Assembly (NCBI GenBank): GCA_026005175.1
Contig: BPKO01000001.1
Span: 744,001-808,000, forward strand
Source of the DNA: Candidatus Tectimicrobiota bacterium
Lineage (GTDB): Bacteria > Tectomicrobia > Entotheonellia > Entotheonellales > Entotheonellaceae
Direction: 5' to 3'
DNA: 64,000 nt
Shown here piece after piece: positions 37,432 to 46,449 of this stretch; position 1 is the stretch's first letter, and the number at the start of each line of letters is the position of its first letter. Made by a program: the position numbers and the translations under genes. The notes beneath the pieces were generated by a model, which worked only from the letters and a program-made list of their open reading frames with translations, made no database searches and had not been told where the DNA came from.

Positions 37432-38226
37432 GTGCTGCTGACGGGCAGCTACGGTGGGTCGAGCTTTTTCGAGCTGCTCCAGCAGGACTTCCCGCATTTG
37501 CTGCCCTTTCGTCACCTGCAACATCTTCCTCCCGAGGCCGTGCAGCTGTCGACGGCGGTGCCGTTTGCGACCACCATCCTGGCGCTGCGCTTTGCCGACG
37601 GCGTGGTGGTCGCGGGCGACCGCCAGGCGACTGAAGGCTTTGAGGTGTCGTCGCGGCGCATCGAAAAAGTCTATAAAGCCGACGATCACGCAGTGATTGC
37701 CATTGCCGGCGCGGCGGGGCCCTGCCTGGAGATGGTACGGCTTTTTCAGGTGGAAATGGAGCACTACCAGAAAATCGAGGGTGAGCCCCTGGCCCTGGAC
37801 GGCAAGGCCAACAAGCTGGCTCAGATGGTAAAACAGAACCTCCCTGCCGCTTTCCAGGGCCTGGTGGTCATTCCCATTCTGGCCGGCTACGACTTGCGCC
37901 TCAAGCAAGGGCGGATTTTTAAGTACGACCTCACCGGCGGGCGTTACGAGGAGCACCAGTTCTATGCCACGGGCTCCGGGGGCAAAGAGGCACGCAGCAC
38001 GCTGCGTAAGTTTTTCAAACCAGACCTGTCGCGTGAGAGTGCCATTCGCCTGGCACTGGAGGCGCTCATCGACGCCGCCGACCTTGACGTCGGCACGGCA
38101 GGACCGGACTTGACCCGCGGCATCTTTCCCCTGGTGAAGCTGGTGACCAAAGAAGGGGTGAGCGACGTTGAAGATGCCGAGCTGCGTGCCCTGAGTGAAA
38201 CCATCCTGCAAACGCTGAAGGGATAG
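37432..38226 (+). CDS. prcB: 20S proteasome beta subunit
   Basis: The 264-residue precursor has a 46-residue propeptide and then the catalytic Thr at position 47 in FATTILALRFADGVVVAGD. Lys79 (Lys33 of the mature chain, in RRIEKVYK) and the downstream GSGGKEAR/GPDLTRGIFP segments are those of active bacterial beta subunits. Autocleavage before Thr47 would expose the nucleophile. The start is GTG 37432, one base after the pup stop, with GGAGG at the end of pup serving as ribosome site, so the two are translationally coupled. prcA follows after four bases. Confidence 0.95.
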   Translation: MLLTGSYGGSSFFELLQQDFPHLLPFRHLQHLPPEAVQLSTAVPFATTILALRFADGVVVAGDRQATEGFEVSSRRIEKVYKADDHAVIAIAGAAGPCLEMVRLFQVEMEHYQKIEGEPLALDGKANKLAQMVKQNLPAAFQGLVVIPILAGYDLRLKQGRIFKYDLTGGRYEEHQFYATGSGGKEARSTLRKFFKPDLSRESAIRLALEALIDAADLDVGTAGPDLTRGIFPLVKLVTKEGVSDVEDAELRALSETILQTLKG

Positions 38227-38230
38227 TGCC

Positions 38231-38932
38231 ATGGCCATGCCGTTTTACGTGTCGCCCGACCAGTGGATGCAGGACAAAGCGGAGTATGCCCGCAAGGGGA
38301 TTGCCAAAGGCAAGTCGATCGTCGCCCTGGAGTACGCCGATGGCGTGCTGCTTACCGCGGAAAACCCCAGCACCTCTCTTAACAAGATCTCCGAGATCTA
38401 CGACCACATTGCCTTTGCTGGGGTGGGCAAGTACAGCGAGTTCGAAAACCTGCGCAAAGCGGGAATCCGCTACGCCGACGTCAAAGGCTACGCGTACAGC
38501 CGGCAGGACGTCACCACCAAGTCGCTGGCCAACGCGTATTCCGAAGCGATCGGCACGATTTTCACCCGTGACCCCAAGCCGCTGGAAGTGGAAATCCTGC
38601 TCGTGTCCGTGGGGGAAACGCCGGCGGAAACCGAGATGTACCACATTTCTTTCGACGGCAGCATCACCGACCACCGCCAGTACGCGGTGATCGGGGGGCA
38701 GGCAGAACGGATTCGGGCTTACTTGCAAGAGCACTATGCGCCCAACTTGCCGCTGCCTGCTGCCCTGTTCCTCAGCCGGCGCAGCCTCTTGGCCGGCTAC
38801 GACCGCCCGCCGGCCGAGGAGAGTCCCCTGGAAGTCGGCGTGTTGGAGCGCCAGCGGCCAGGTCGCAAGTTCCGCCGCCTGTCGGCTGCAGAGATCGCCC
38901 AGGCCTTGGCAACCGGCGCGGCACAGGGGTAG
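38231..38932 (+). CDS. prcA: 20S proteasome alpha subunit
   Basis: The 233-residue protein starts MAMPFYVSPDQWMQDKAEYA, the alpha-type N-terminal gate and H0 helix, followed by KSIVALEYADGVLLTAENP in the position where beta subunits have the catalytic Thr. It has no nucleophile and forms the outer rings that dock ARC. The C-terminus (about 195-233) is basic and variable. AAGGGAT precedes ATG 38231. It is intact and of normal length. Confidence 0.94.
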   Translation: MAMPFYVSPDQWMQDKAEYARKGIAKGKSIVALEYADGVLLTAENPSTSLNKISEIYDHIAFAGVGKYSEFENLRKAGIRYADVKGYAYSRQDVTTKSLANAYSEAIGTIFTRDPKPLEVEILLVSVGETPAETEMYHISFDGSITDHRQYAVIGGQAERIRAYLQEHYAPNLPLPAALFLSRRSLLAGYDRPPAEESPLEVGVLERQRPGRKFRRLSAAEIAQALATGAAQG

Positions 38933-38941
38933 GACCGTGCC

Positions 38942-40336
38942 ATGAAAAAGCGAATTTACGGCTTAGAAAGTGAGTTCGGAATCACTTTTACTTCTCACGG
39001 GCGGCGGACCTTGCCCTCGGAAAAAGTGGTGCGCTACCTCTTCGAGAAGCTCATCACCACCGAGGGCTTCCTCAACGTCTTTCTGGAAAACGGCGCTCGC
39101 TTTTACCTCGATACCGGCTGTCACCCCGAGTACGCCACCCCAGAGTGCGCCAGCCCGCGCGACGTGGTGATTTATGACAAGGCCGGCGAACGGATTCTGG
39201 AAAACCTCCTGGAATATGCCCAGAACAAGGTGCGCGAAGAGGGCTTCCACGGCGAGCTGGCCATTTTCAAAAACAATACCGACTTTGTCGGCAACTCTTA
39301 CGGCTGCCATGAAAACTACCTGGCCGACCGCAGCGCCGACTTTTACTACATGGCCGAGCAGCTGATTCCCTTCTTGGTGACTCGCCAGATCTTCTGCGGC
39401 GCCGGCAAGGTCTTCCGCACCCGCCGCGGCACTGTGTTCCACATCTCACAGCGCGCGCAGCACATCCGCCAGAAGATCTCGGGCACCACCACCAACGAGC
39501 GCAGCATCATTAACACCCGCGACGAGCCCCACGCGGTGAAGGAAAAGTACCGCCGCCTGCACATCATCGTGGGCGATTCCAACATGTCCGAGTTCACCAC
39601 TTACCTGAAAGTGGGAACCACCGCCTTGGTGCTGGACATGATCGAAGATGACTTCATCCCCCCGACCTTTTCGCTGCGCAACCCGGTGCGGGCCATCAAG
39701 GACATCTCCCGTGACCTCACCTGCCGGGAGCCGATTCCACTGAACAACGGCAAGAAGTATTCGGCGCTCGAGCTGCAAAAGGAGTATCTCGACCTCGCCC
39801 ACCGTTACTACAGCACGCGCCCCATGAGCCCGCTGGCCGCCGATATCCTCCAGAAGTGGGAAACGGTGCTTGCCAAGCTCGAAGAAGACCCCATGCAGCT
39901 CAACCGCCAGATCGATTGGGTAATCAAGCTGCATCTGCTGCGCGCCTATGCCGAACGCAGCAAGCTGCCTCCCGAGGCGAGCGCCGACCGCATGCTCATG
40001 CTTGACTTGCAGTACCACGACATCCGCCGCTCCAAGGGGCTTTACTACTTGCTGGAACGCAAGGGGCAGGTAGAACGCATCGCCACCGAGGCGGAGGTGG
40101 AAAAGGCCATGGTCGATCCGCCGCAAGACACGCGGGCTAAGATGCGCGGCGAGCTGATCAAGCTGGCAAAAATGAAGCGCATCCCCTATGACCTCGACTG
40201 GAACTACATTCGCATCGGCTACCTGCTCAATCTCTGGGTGAAGTGCAACGACCCCTTCCAGGAAGAAAACGAAAAGGTGACGCAGCTCAAGCGGCGGATC
40301 GAGCGCTCGAACTTCAAGTACGGCTACCTGCTCTGA
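38942..40336 (+). CDS. pafA: Pup-protein ligase
   Basis: The 464-residue protein starts KKRIYGLESEFGITFT with the Mg-binding Glu pair, then RFYLDTGCHPEYATPEC, KNNTDFVGNSYGCHENYL, NTRDEPHAVKEKYRRLH and GDSNMSEFTTYLK. The shorter N-terminal loop and the DWNYIRIG..VKCNDPF end are PafA-type rather than Dop-type. It phosphorylates the C-terminal Glu of Pup with ATP and joins it to substrate lysines. ATG 38942 is nine bases after prcA. The ddl gene follows after ten bases. Confidence 0.94.
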   Translation: MKKRIYGLESEFGITFTSHGRRTLPSEKVVRYLFEKLITTEGFLNVFLENGARFYLDTGCHPEYATPECASPRDVVIYDKAGERILENLLEYAQNKVREEGFHGELAIFKNNTDFVGNSYGCHENYLADRSADFYYMAEQLIPFLVTRQIFCGAGKVFRTRRGTVFHISQRAQHIRQKISGTTTNERSIINTRDEPHAVKEKYRRLHIIVGDSNMSEFTTYLKVGTTALVLDMIEDDFIPPTFSLRNPVRAIKDISRDLTCREPIPLNNGKKYSALELQKEYLDLAHRYYSTRPMSPLAADILQKWETVLAKLEEDPMQLNRQIDWVIKLHLLRAYAERSKLPPEASADRMLMLDLQYHDIRRSKGLYYLLERKGQVERIATEAEVEKAMVDPPQDTRAKMRGELIKLAKMKRIPYDLDWNYIRIGYLLNLWVKCNDPFQEENEKVTQLKRRIERSNFKYGYLL

Positions 40337-40346
40337 AGGCCTCCCC

Positions 40347-41513
40347 GTGTCCTCCAAGCTGCGCGTGGCCCTGCTCTTTGGCGGCCGCTCCGGCGAGCAC
40401 GAGGTCTCGGTGGCCTCGGCCGCCTCGGTGATGCAGGCCCTCGATGCCCGCAAGTACGACGTGTTGCCCGTCTACCTCACCCCCCAGGGACGCTGGTTGC
40501 CGGCGGTCTCGCCGCTGCAGCTGCTAGAGGGCCGCGGCGACGCGCCCTCCCGGACGGCGGTGCTGCTCTCGGGCGACCCGCAGTGCCGGGGACTGGTGCC
40601 CCTGGACGCGAGGAGGGAAGTGCAGGCGGTGGATGTCGTCTTTCCCCTCCTGCACGGGACGTACGGCGAGGACGGCACCGTGCAAGGCCTGCTCGAGCTC
40701 GCCGATCTTCCCTATGTCGGCGCCGGGGTGCTGGGGTCGGCCGTGGGCATGGACAAAGGGGTAATGAAGGCGCTCTTCCAGCAGGCCGGCCTGCCGGTGG
40801 TGCCACACCTGGTGATTCGCCGCCACGAGTGGGAACGCCAGCCCCGGCAAGTTGAGGAACGCATTCTCGATATCCTGCCCTTGCCCCTCTTCGTCAAGCC
40901 GGCCAACCTTGGCTCCAGTGTCGGGGTCACCAAGGTCAAGCAGGCCACCGAGCTGGCTGCCGCCTTGGCACGGGCCGCCCAGTACGACCGTCGCCTTCTC
41001 GTGGAGCAGGGCCTCGAGTGCCGCGAGCTGGAGTGTGGCGTGTTGGGCAACGAAGAGCCCATGGCCTCGGTGGTGGGAGAGGTGGTGCCGCGCCGGGAAT
41101 TCTACGACTACCAGGCCAAGTACACCCCCGGGCTGAGCGAGCTGCGCATCCCGGCCCCGGTAGCGCCGGAGGTGGCGGCGGCGGTGCAGCGGCTGGCACT
41201 GGCCGCGTTCCGCGCCATCGACGCCGCCGGCCTGGCCCGCGTCGACTGCTTCCTTGAGCGCCGCAGCGGCGCCATTTACGTCAACGAAATCAACACCCTG
41301 CCCGGCTTTACCACGGTCAGCATGTACCCCAAGCTCTGGGAGGCCAGTGGCATTCCCTACGCCGCGCTGCTCGATCGCCTCATCGAACTCGCCCTGGAGC
41401 ATTACCGCGAGCGCAAGCGGTGCCAGACCACGTACCGGCCCGAGTCCTCAGCGCTCCCGGAACTCGAGGCCACTGAAAAAGAAGGGGATCTCCCAGGCCG
41501 CCGTCTCGGGTGA
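40347..41513 (+). CDS. ddl: D-alanine--D-alanine ligase
   Basis: The 388-residue protein starts [20 protein letters not shown], has the [19 protein letters not shown] motif, the ATP-grasp lysines ([18 protein letters not shown]) and the metal site [12 protein letters not shown] with [11 protein letters not shown]. It makes the D-Ala-D-Ala dipeptide for peptidoglycan. It starts at GTG 40347, ten bases after pafA, so it looks like the last gene of the proteasome operon. The C-terminal 20 residues run into sequence antisense to the ndk end (66-nt overlap). Members of this longer group often carry a DdlA/VanA-type layout. Confidence 0.93.
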   Translation: MSSKLRVALLFGGRSGEHEVSVASAASVMQALDARKYDVLPVYLTPQGRWLPAVSPLQLLEGRGDAPSRTAVLLSGDPQCRGLVPLDARREVQAVDVVFPLLHGTYGEDGTVQGLLELADLPYVGAGVLGSAVGMDKGVMKALFQQAGLPVVPHLVIRRHEWERQPRQVEERILDILPLPLFVKPANLGSSVGVTKVKQATELAAALARAAQYDRRLLVEQGLECRELECGVLGNEEPMASVVGEVVPRREFYDYQAKYTPGLSELRIPAPVAPEVAAAVQRLALAAFRAIDAAGLARVDCFLERRSGAIYVNEINTLPGFTTVSMYPKLWEASGIPYAALLDRLIELALEHYRERKRCQTTYRPESSALPELEATEKEGDLPGRRLG

Positions 41514-41867
41514 GTCCGAGCCGTGGATGGCGTTTTTTTCCACGTCGAGCCCGAACTCGTGCCGCAGCGTCCCGGCGGCTGCCTGCGCCGGATTGGTCGC
41601 CCCCATGAGCTCACGCAGGGACGCGATGGCACCCTCACGTTGCAAGAGCAGCGCCACGGCAGGTCCGGAGGCCATATAGGACGTCAGGCTGTCAAAGAAC
41701 GGCCGCTCGCGGTGGACGTGATAGAAGCGCTGTGCGTCCTCTTTGCTCAAGTAGACCATCTTCATCGCCAGAATGACAAAGCCTGCGGCTTCCAAGCGGG
41801 CCAGGATCTTGCCCACGAGCCCGCGCTGCACGGCATCGGGCTTGATAATGGCTAAAGTGCGTTCCAT
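41448..41867 (-). CDS. ndk: Nucleoside diphosphate kinase
   Basis: The 139-residue protein has the full NDK pattern: [19 protein letters not shown], the [17 protein letters not shown] helix, and the phosphorylated histidine in [16 protein letters not shown]. It transfers phosphate from ATP to other nucleoside diphosphates. AGAGG precedes ATG 41867. It is the last gene of sucC-sucD-ndk on the minus strand, 53 nt after sucD, and its 3' end overlaps the 3' end of ddl by 66 nt in antisense. Confidence 0.95.
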   Translation of the reverse strand: MERTLAIIKPDAVQRGLVGKILARLEAAGFVILAMKMVYLSKEDAQRFYHVHRERPFFDSLTSYMASGPAVALLLQREGAIASLRELMGATNPAQAAAGTLRHEFGLDVEKNAIHGSDSPETAAWEIPFFFSGLEFRER

Positions 41868-41920
41868 AGGTGTCCTCTCTCGCTCTCGGCCACGGGGCGC
41901 CAGCGGCCAGCCACCTTGGC

Positions 41921-42802
41921 TCATTTGCCGCCGCGGGCTGCCAGCACCGCGGCCACCGTGGCCCCGATGTCTGCCGGGCTTTTGACCACGGTAATGCCGC
42001 TTTGCTCCATGGCGGCGATTTTTGAGGCGGCGGTGCCCTGACTGCCAGAAATAATGGCGCCGGCGTGCCCCATACGCCGCCCGGGGGGTGCCGTCTGCCC
42101 GGCCACAAAGCCGATGACCGGCTTGCTGACGTGCTGCGCCACGTACGCTGCGGCTTCTTCCTCGGCCGTGCCGCCGATCTCCCCGATCATCACGATGGCC
42201 TCAGTTTCGGGGTCTTGCTCGAACAGCGCCAGACAGTCGATAAAGCTGAGCCCTCCCACCGGATCGCCGCCAATGCCCACGCACGTCGACTGCCCGATGC
42301 CGCGGGCCGTCAGCTGCGCCACCGCCTCGTAGGTGAGGGTGCCACTGCGGGAAATGACCCCAACACGACCGGGCAGGTGAATGTGGCCAGGCATAATGCC
42401 CACTTTGGCTTTCCCCGGCGAGATGACCCCGGGACAGTTGGGACCAATAAGTCGCACCGGCTTGCCTTCCAGGTAGCGGCGCACCCTGACCATGTCGAGG
42501 ACGGGAATGCCGTCGGTGATGCACACCACGAGCTCGAGGTTGGCCTCGATGGCTTCCAAGATGGCATCGGCGGCAAAGGGGGCAGGGACGAAAATGATCG
42601 AGGCGTTGGCGCCGGTGGCGGCCACCGCCTGGGCCACGGTGTCAAACAGCGGGCGTCCCAGGGCAGCACCGCCACCGCGGCCCGGGGCCACGCCGCCAAC
42701 CACGCGCGTGCCGTACTCGATGGCCTGCTCGGCGTGAAACGTCCCCTCACGCCCCATGCCTTGGACCAGCAGGCGGGTGTGCTCGTCGACCAGGATGCTC
42801 AT
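41921..42802 (-). CDS. sucD: Succinate--CoA ligase alpha subunit
   Basis: The 293-residue protein has the CoA-binding Rossmann start ([20 protein letters not shown]), [20 protein letters not shown] and the phosphohistidine loop [18 protein letters not shown]. With SucC it converts succinyl-CoA, ADP (or GDP) and phosphate to succinate, CoA and ATP in the citric acid cycle. ATG 42802 overlaps the sucC stop by four bases, so the two subunits are co-translated. Confidence 0.95.
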   Translation of the reverse strand: MSILVDEHTRLLVQGMGREGTFHAEQAIEYGTRVVGGVAPGRGGGAALGRPLFDTVAQAVAATGANASIIFVPAPFAADAILEAIEANLELVVCITDGIPVLDMVRVRRYLEGKPVRLIGPNCPGVISPGKAKVGIMPGHIHLPGRVGVISRSGTLTYEAVAQLTARGIGQSTCVGIGGDPVGGLSFIDCLALFEQDPETEAIVMIGEIGGTAEEEAAAYVAQHVSKPVIGFVAGQTAPPGRRMGHAGAIISGSQGTAASKIAAMEQSGITVVKSPADIGATVAAVLAARGGK

Positions 42803-43971
42803 GCCCTTCCTCCACGAATGGCTTGGACCACTTTGCGGGCCGCGTCGGCCATGTCGGTGGCAACAATGATGTTGAGGCCCGAAGTGGCCAGCAGGCGTCG
42901 CCCCTCTTCCACGTTGGTTCCTTCCATGCGCACCACCACCGGCACCTTCACCTGCACCTGGGTGGCTGCCTGCACGACGCCCTGGGCAAAGACGTCGCAG
43001 CGCAGGATACCTCCGAAGATGTTGATGAACACGGCACGCACGTTGGGATCGGCCATGAGGATGCGAAAGGCGTTGGCCACCGTCTCAGCGCTGGCGCCGC
43101 CACCCACGTCGAGGAAGTTGGCGGGCTCGGCACCGGCCAGCTTGATGATGTCCATGGTGGCCATGGCCAAACCGGCGCCGTTGACGATGCACCCGACATT
43201 GCCGGTGAGCTTGACGTAGCTGAGGCGGTACTTGGCCGCTTCCACTTCCAGCGGGTCCTCGGCGTGCGGATCGCGCCAGGCGGCCAGCTCCGGATGGCGA
43301 AACAGGGCGTTGTCGTCGAGGGTGATCTTGACGTCGACGGCCAGCGGCGCGCCGCTCGAGGTCAGGGCCAAGGGATTGACTTCCACCAGGGAGCAGTCGT
43401 TCTCTTCAAAAAGCCGGTAAAGCTTGGGCAGCAGCTCTTGGAGGGCGCGCCGAGCCTCGGCGCGGGCCTCGAGATGGGAGGCCAAACGGCGCGCCTGGAA
43501 GGCAGCCAGCCCAAGCAGGACGTCCACGTGCTCACGGAAGATGCGCTCCGGGGTCGTGGCAGCCACCTCTTCGATGTCCATGCCCCCGGCGGGGCTCAGC
43601 ATCACCAGGGGTTTGCCCGCCTGGCGGTCAACGAGCACACTACAGTAAAGTTCCTGGGCGATATCGCAGCCCTCCTCGACCAGCACGCGGTGCACTTCCT
43701 GTCCTTGCGGGCCGGTTTGTGGGGTCACCAGCCGGCGGCCCAACAAGTCGGCAGCCAGGCGCGCTACTTCCTGAGGGGAAGTGGCACGGCGAATCCCTCC
43801 GGCTTTGCCGCGGCCACCGGCATGAATCTGGGCCTTGACCACCCACGTGGTGCCGCCGAGCGCCTCGGCAACCCGCTGCGCCTCGGCTGGCGAAGTCGCC
43901 ACTTCCCCGCGTGGCACAGGAATACCGTAGCGACGCAGCAGGGCTTTACCCTGGTATTCGTGTAGTTGCAT
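42799..43971 (-). CDS. sucC: Succinate--CoA ligase beta subunit
   Basis: The 390-residue protein has the ATP-grasp fold with [19 protein letters not shown] at the start, [14 protein letters not shown], the metal-binding VEVNPLAL, and the C-terminal CoA-ligase part with [15 protein letters not shown]. It is the nucleotide-binding subunit partnering SucD. GGAGGGCG precedes ATG 43971. It is divergent from rsmA with a 114-nt gap, in which only a weak plus-strand -10 box was seen. Confidence 0.95.
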   Translation of the reverse strand: MQLHEYQGKALLRRYGIPVPRGEVATSPAEAQRVAEALGGTTWVVKAQIHAGGRGKAGGIRRATSPQEVARLAADLLGRRLVTPQTGPQGQEVHRVLVEEGCDIAQELYCSVLVDRQAGKPLVMLSPAGGMDIEEVAATTPERIFREHVDVLLGLAAFQARRLASHLEARAEARRALQELLPKLYRLFEENDCSLVEVNPLALTSSGAPLAVDVKITLDDNALFRHPELAAWRDPHAEDPLEVEAAKYRLSYVKLTGNVGCIVNGAGLAMATMDIIKLAGAEPANFLDVGGGASAETVANAFRILMADPNVRAVFINIFGGILRCDVFAQGVVQAATQVQVKVPVVVRMEGTNVEEGRRLLATSGLNIIVATDMADAARKVVQAIRGGRA

Positions 43972-44032
43972 ACGCCCTCCTCTCAGGGCCTAAAGGGCAG
44001 ACGGCCCCCTTTCCCGCCTCCGACCCTACGGC

Positions 44033-44038
44033 TACAAT
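44033..44038 (+). promoter_or_regulatory. Possible -10 box of the rsmA promoter
   Basis: TACAAT at 44033-44038 lies 47 nt before the rsmA ATG in the gap between divergent sucC and rsmA. The expected -35 position holds only TTTCCC, so the promoter is tentative. Confidence 0.3.
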
Positions 44039-44085
44039 CTGGCCAGGAGCCCGTTTCGTTTGCCCGCTTCCGTAGGACAACCGGC

Positions 44086-44925
44086 ATGCGCAAACGCCTC
44101 TCACGCCAGCGCCAGCGTCTCGGCCAGGTTTTTCTGCGCGATCCGCTGGTGGCGGAAAGGATCGTGCAAGCTGCCGCCCCCCTCCCGCACGAAACGGTGC
44201 TGGAGATTGGCCCAGGCGGCGGGGCGCTTACGGCCTTTCTGTTACAACGTGGGTGCACGGTCTACGCCATCGAGCTCGATGCCCGCTACGTCGAGCGGCT
44301 GCACCGGCGCTTTGCCGGGTGCTCCCGGCTGCAACTCATTCACGCCGACGCCCGCACTTACGATTACGGGCTCCTCCCCCAGCCCCTGGTGGTGGTCGCC
44401 AACCTCCCTTATAGCATGGGCATGCCCATTCTGCAGCGCCTGCTGCACTTCCGCCAGCGCCTGTCGCGCCTGGTGGTCATGCTGCAGCGCGAAGTGGCGG
44501 CCCGCCTCCTGGCCACCCCGGGCAGCAGCGCCTATGGGGCCCTCTCGGTGGTCTTTCAGTACTATACGGCCGTGACCCGTTGCTTTGACGTCTCACGCCG
44601 CGCGTTTCGACCGGTGCCGGCCGTTGATTCCACCGTGGTACAACTGGTTCCCTATTCGGTTCTGCCGTGGCCTCGTCACGACGAGCGCTTTTTCCGGCAG
44701 GTGGTGCGCTGTGCCTTTGCCCACCGGCGCAAGACGCTGCGCGCCAACCTGCTGGCCGTTTCGCAGTGGTCGCTCACCCGAGCGCAGCTCGAGGCGCTGT
44801 GGGCCTCCCTGCACCTGCCGGCCCTGGTGCGGGCGCAAGAGCTGTCCGTGGCGCAGTTCGTGCAGCTGGCCGAGCAGCTGCGAGGTCTGCTGTCCGGCAA
44901 GGGAGCCGCTGGGCATGAGCTCTAA
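44086..44925 (+). CDS. rsmA: 16S rRNA dimethyladenosine transferase RsmA/KsgA
   Basis: The 279-residue protein has QRLGQVFLRDPLVAERIV at the start, the SAM-binding VLEIGPGGGALTAFLL, and the catalytic VVANLPYSMGMPIL (NLPY motif), followed by REVAARLLATPGSSAYG and the RRAFRPVPAVDSTVVQL loop. It dimethylates two adjacent adenosines near the 3' end of 16S rRNA during small-subunit maturation. TAGGA lies nine bases before ATG 44086; the frame is open to 43966 but family sequence begins at 44086. The 3' end faces lepB. Confidence 0.92.
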   Translation: MRKRLSRQRQRLGQVFLRDPLVAERIVQAAAPLPHETVLEIGPGGGALTAFLLQRGCTVYAIELDARYVERLHRRFAGCSRLQLIHADARTYDYGLLPQPLVVVANLPYSMGMPILQRLLHFRQRLSRLVVMLQREVAARLLATPGSSAYGALSVVFQYYTAVTRCFDVSRRAFRPVPAVDSTVVQLVPYSVLPWPRHDERFFRQVVRCAFAHRRKTLRANLLAVSQWSLTRAQLEALWASLHLPALVRAQELSVAQFVQLAEQLRGLLSGKGAAGHEL

Positions 44926-45681
44926 CAACTTGCCCAGGCGGTGCCAGCGCACGTGCTGCAAGAGGCGGCCGCGCCGGTTCCACGACCAGTAAATCATAAA
45001 GGCTTTGCCCTTGATCAGGTTGTCGGCCACGAAGCCCCAGTAGCGGCTGTCCTTGCTGTTGTCGCGGTTGTCACCCAGCATGAAGTAGTAATCGTGCGCC
45101 ACCGTCACCGGGCCTGCTGGTCGCTGCAAAGACGTCCCGGGAGGGAAAAGCGGGCCGTAAAAGACCTCAAAGCCGCTCATGGCGGCGCCGTAGTCTTCGG
45201 GATAGAAACGGCCTTCGGGAACGGGAATTGGCTCGCCGTTGCGGTAGAGGCGTCCATCGGCCCGGATCTCCAGCACGTCGCCTTTTTTGGGCACCACTAC
45301 CGGACCGAAGTTGTCTTCGTTGCGATGCCAGGCGCTGTAGCGGGCGTAGGGCTCTACCAGCGGGACGCCGTTGATGTAGACGCGGCGGTCTCGGATCTGC
45401 ACGCGCTCGCCCGGCAAGCCAATGACGCGCTTGATGAAGTCCCGGCCGTCTCCCCAGGGGTACTTAAAGACGATGATATCGAAGCGCTGGGGGGTGGCAA
45501 AGCGGTAGAGGAATTTGTTCACCAGAATGTGGTCGCCGATGAGCAAGGTTTGCTCCATCGAGCCCGAAGGAATCTTAAACGCCTGCACCACGAACTGGCG
45601 CATCAACAGGGCCAGCACCACGGCAATGAGGATGGACTCCGCATACTCCCGCACTGCCGACTTGGTTTTGCGTCGTTTCAT
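44593..45681 (-). CDS. lepB: Signal peptidase I with an unusual C-terminal read-on
   Basis: The family part (about 250 residues) has one N-terminal membrane helix (SILIAVVLALLMRQFVVQ), the catalytic Ser in KIPSGSMEQTLLIGD, the catalytic Lys in DFIKRVIGLPGE, and FMLGDNRDNSKDSRYWGFV. It removes signal peptides at the outer face of the inner membrane. After VRWHRLGKLL no stop occurs in frame until 44593, adding roughly 110 Gln/Arg/His-rich residues encoded antisense to rsmA. That tail is not family sequence. Either the protein really has it, or a base change has removed a stop near 44925. GGAG precedes ATG 45681. Confidence 0.88.
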   Translation of the reverse strand: MKRRKTKSAVREYAESILIAVVLALLMRQFVVQAFKIPSGSMEQTLLIGDHILVNKFLYRFATPQRFDIIVFKYPWGDGRDFIKRVIGLPGERVQIRDRRVYINGVPLVEPYARYSAWHRNEDNFGPVVVPKKGDVLEIRADGRLYRNGEPIPVPEGRFYPEDYGAAMSGFEVFYGPLFPPGTSLQRPAGPVTVAHDYYFMLGDNRDNSKDSRYWGFVADNLIKGKAFMIYWSWNRRGRLLQHVRWHRLGKLLELMPSGSLAGQQTSQLLGQLHELRHGQLLRPHQGRQVQGGPQRLELRSGERPLRNGQQVGAQRLAPVGKGTAHHLPEKALVVTRPRQNRIGNQLYHGGINGRHRSKRAA

Positions 45682-45735
45682 ACTCTCCTCGTGCATCCGG
45701 CGCGGTCGCCTCGCCTAGCCGCCGCCGCGGGGACG

Positions 45736-46371
45736 CTATTCTTGACGCAGCGCGCGGAGGGAGGCCACCGCCGCCGGCGGCAAGAGCTGCACCCGCCCCA
45801 GGCTCTTCGCCAGGTAAAGAACGTACGCCACGCGCTCGACGGTTTCCATGCGGTTGAAGGCCTCCTGCAGCGAGAGGCCCACGGTGACGCTGCCGTGATT
45901 CTCCAGCAGCGCGGCATCGGCACGCTGCAGCGCTGCCCCCACGGCTTCGGCAAAGGCCGGCGTGGTCGGTGTCTGGTAGGGCACTGTGGGCACTTCTCCC
46001 AGCAGGACCACTGCTTCTGGCAACAGGGCCACCTCGAGCCGGTAGCCGGCCACGGTGAGCGCCGTGGCCACCGGCGGATGGGCGTGGATGACCGCGCGGA
46101 TCTCGGGGCGGCGCCGGTAAAGGGCCAGATGCATGGGCAGTTCGCTCGACGGCCGCCCTTGCCCGGCACACACCTGCCCGTCCATATCAACGCAGACCAG
46201 GGCTTCTGGCACCAGAAGCCCTTTGTGGCAAGCAGCGGGCGTCATCCATACCCGCTCGGGCGCCACCCGCACGCTGACGTTCCCTTCCGTGCCGGCGATG
46301 AGGCCCCGCTCGTAGAGGCGCCGGCAGACGGCAACAATTTCCTCACGGACCGCCACGTCTTGGCTGGCCAT
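45736..46371 (-). CDS. Class II aldolase/adducin-family protein
   Basis: The 211-residue protein has the aldolase-II pattern: the phosphate-binding GTEGNVSVRV, the MTPAACHKGLL loop, an SSELPMHLALYRRRP segment with the catalytic acid Glu, the zinc histidines VIHAHPPVATAL, and a third His in LLENHGSVTVG. Such enzymes are zinc-dependent fuculose- or ribulose-phosphate aldolases, epimerases, or methylthioribulose-phosphate dehydratases. Nothing in the neighbourhood picks one. GAGG precedes ATG 46371 and a promoter is seen just upstream; lepB follows after 54 nt. Confidence 0.82.
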   Translation of the reverse strand: MASQDVAVREEIVAVCRRLYERGLIAGTEGNVSVRVAPERVWMTPAACHKGLLVPEALVCVDMDGQVCAGQGRPSSELPMHLALYRRRPEIRAVIHAHPPVATALTVAGYRLEVALLPEAVVLLGEVPTVPYQTPTTPAFAEAVGAALQRADAALLENHGSVTVGLSLQEAFNRMETVERVAYVLYLAKSLGRVQLLPPAAVASLRALRQE

Positions 46372-46402
46372 ACGCCCTCGGCACTGTACGCGATGACTTC
46401 TA

Positions 46403-46431
46403 ATGATACTCCAGCCACCTTGCCTCGCCAA
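46403..46431 (-). promoter_or_regulatory. Promoter of the aldolase-lepB pair
   Basis: On the minus strand TTGGCG (46426-46431) and TATCAT (46403-46408) are 17 nt apart, in the 78-nt gap between pyrD and the aldolase gene. The ATG is 32 nt beyond the -10 box. Confidence 0.5.
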
Positions 46432-46449
46432 GCGCGCCCTTGCCAGCTT

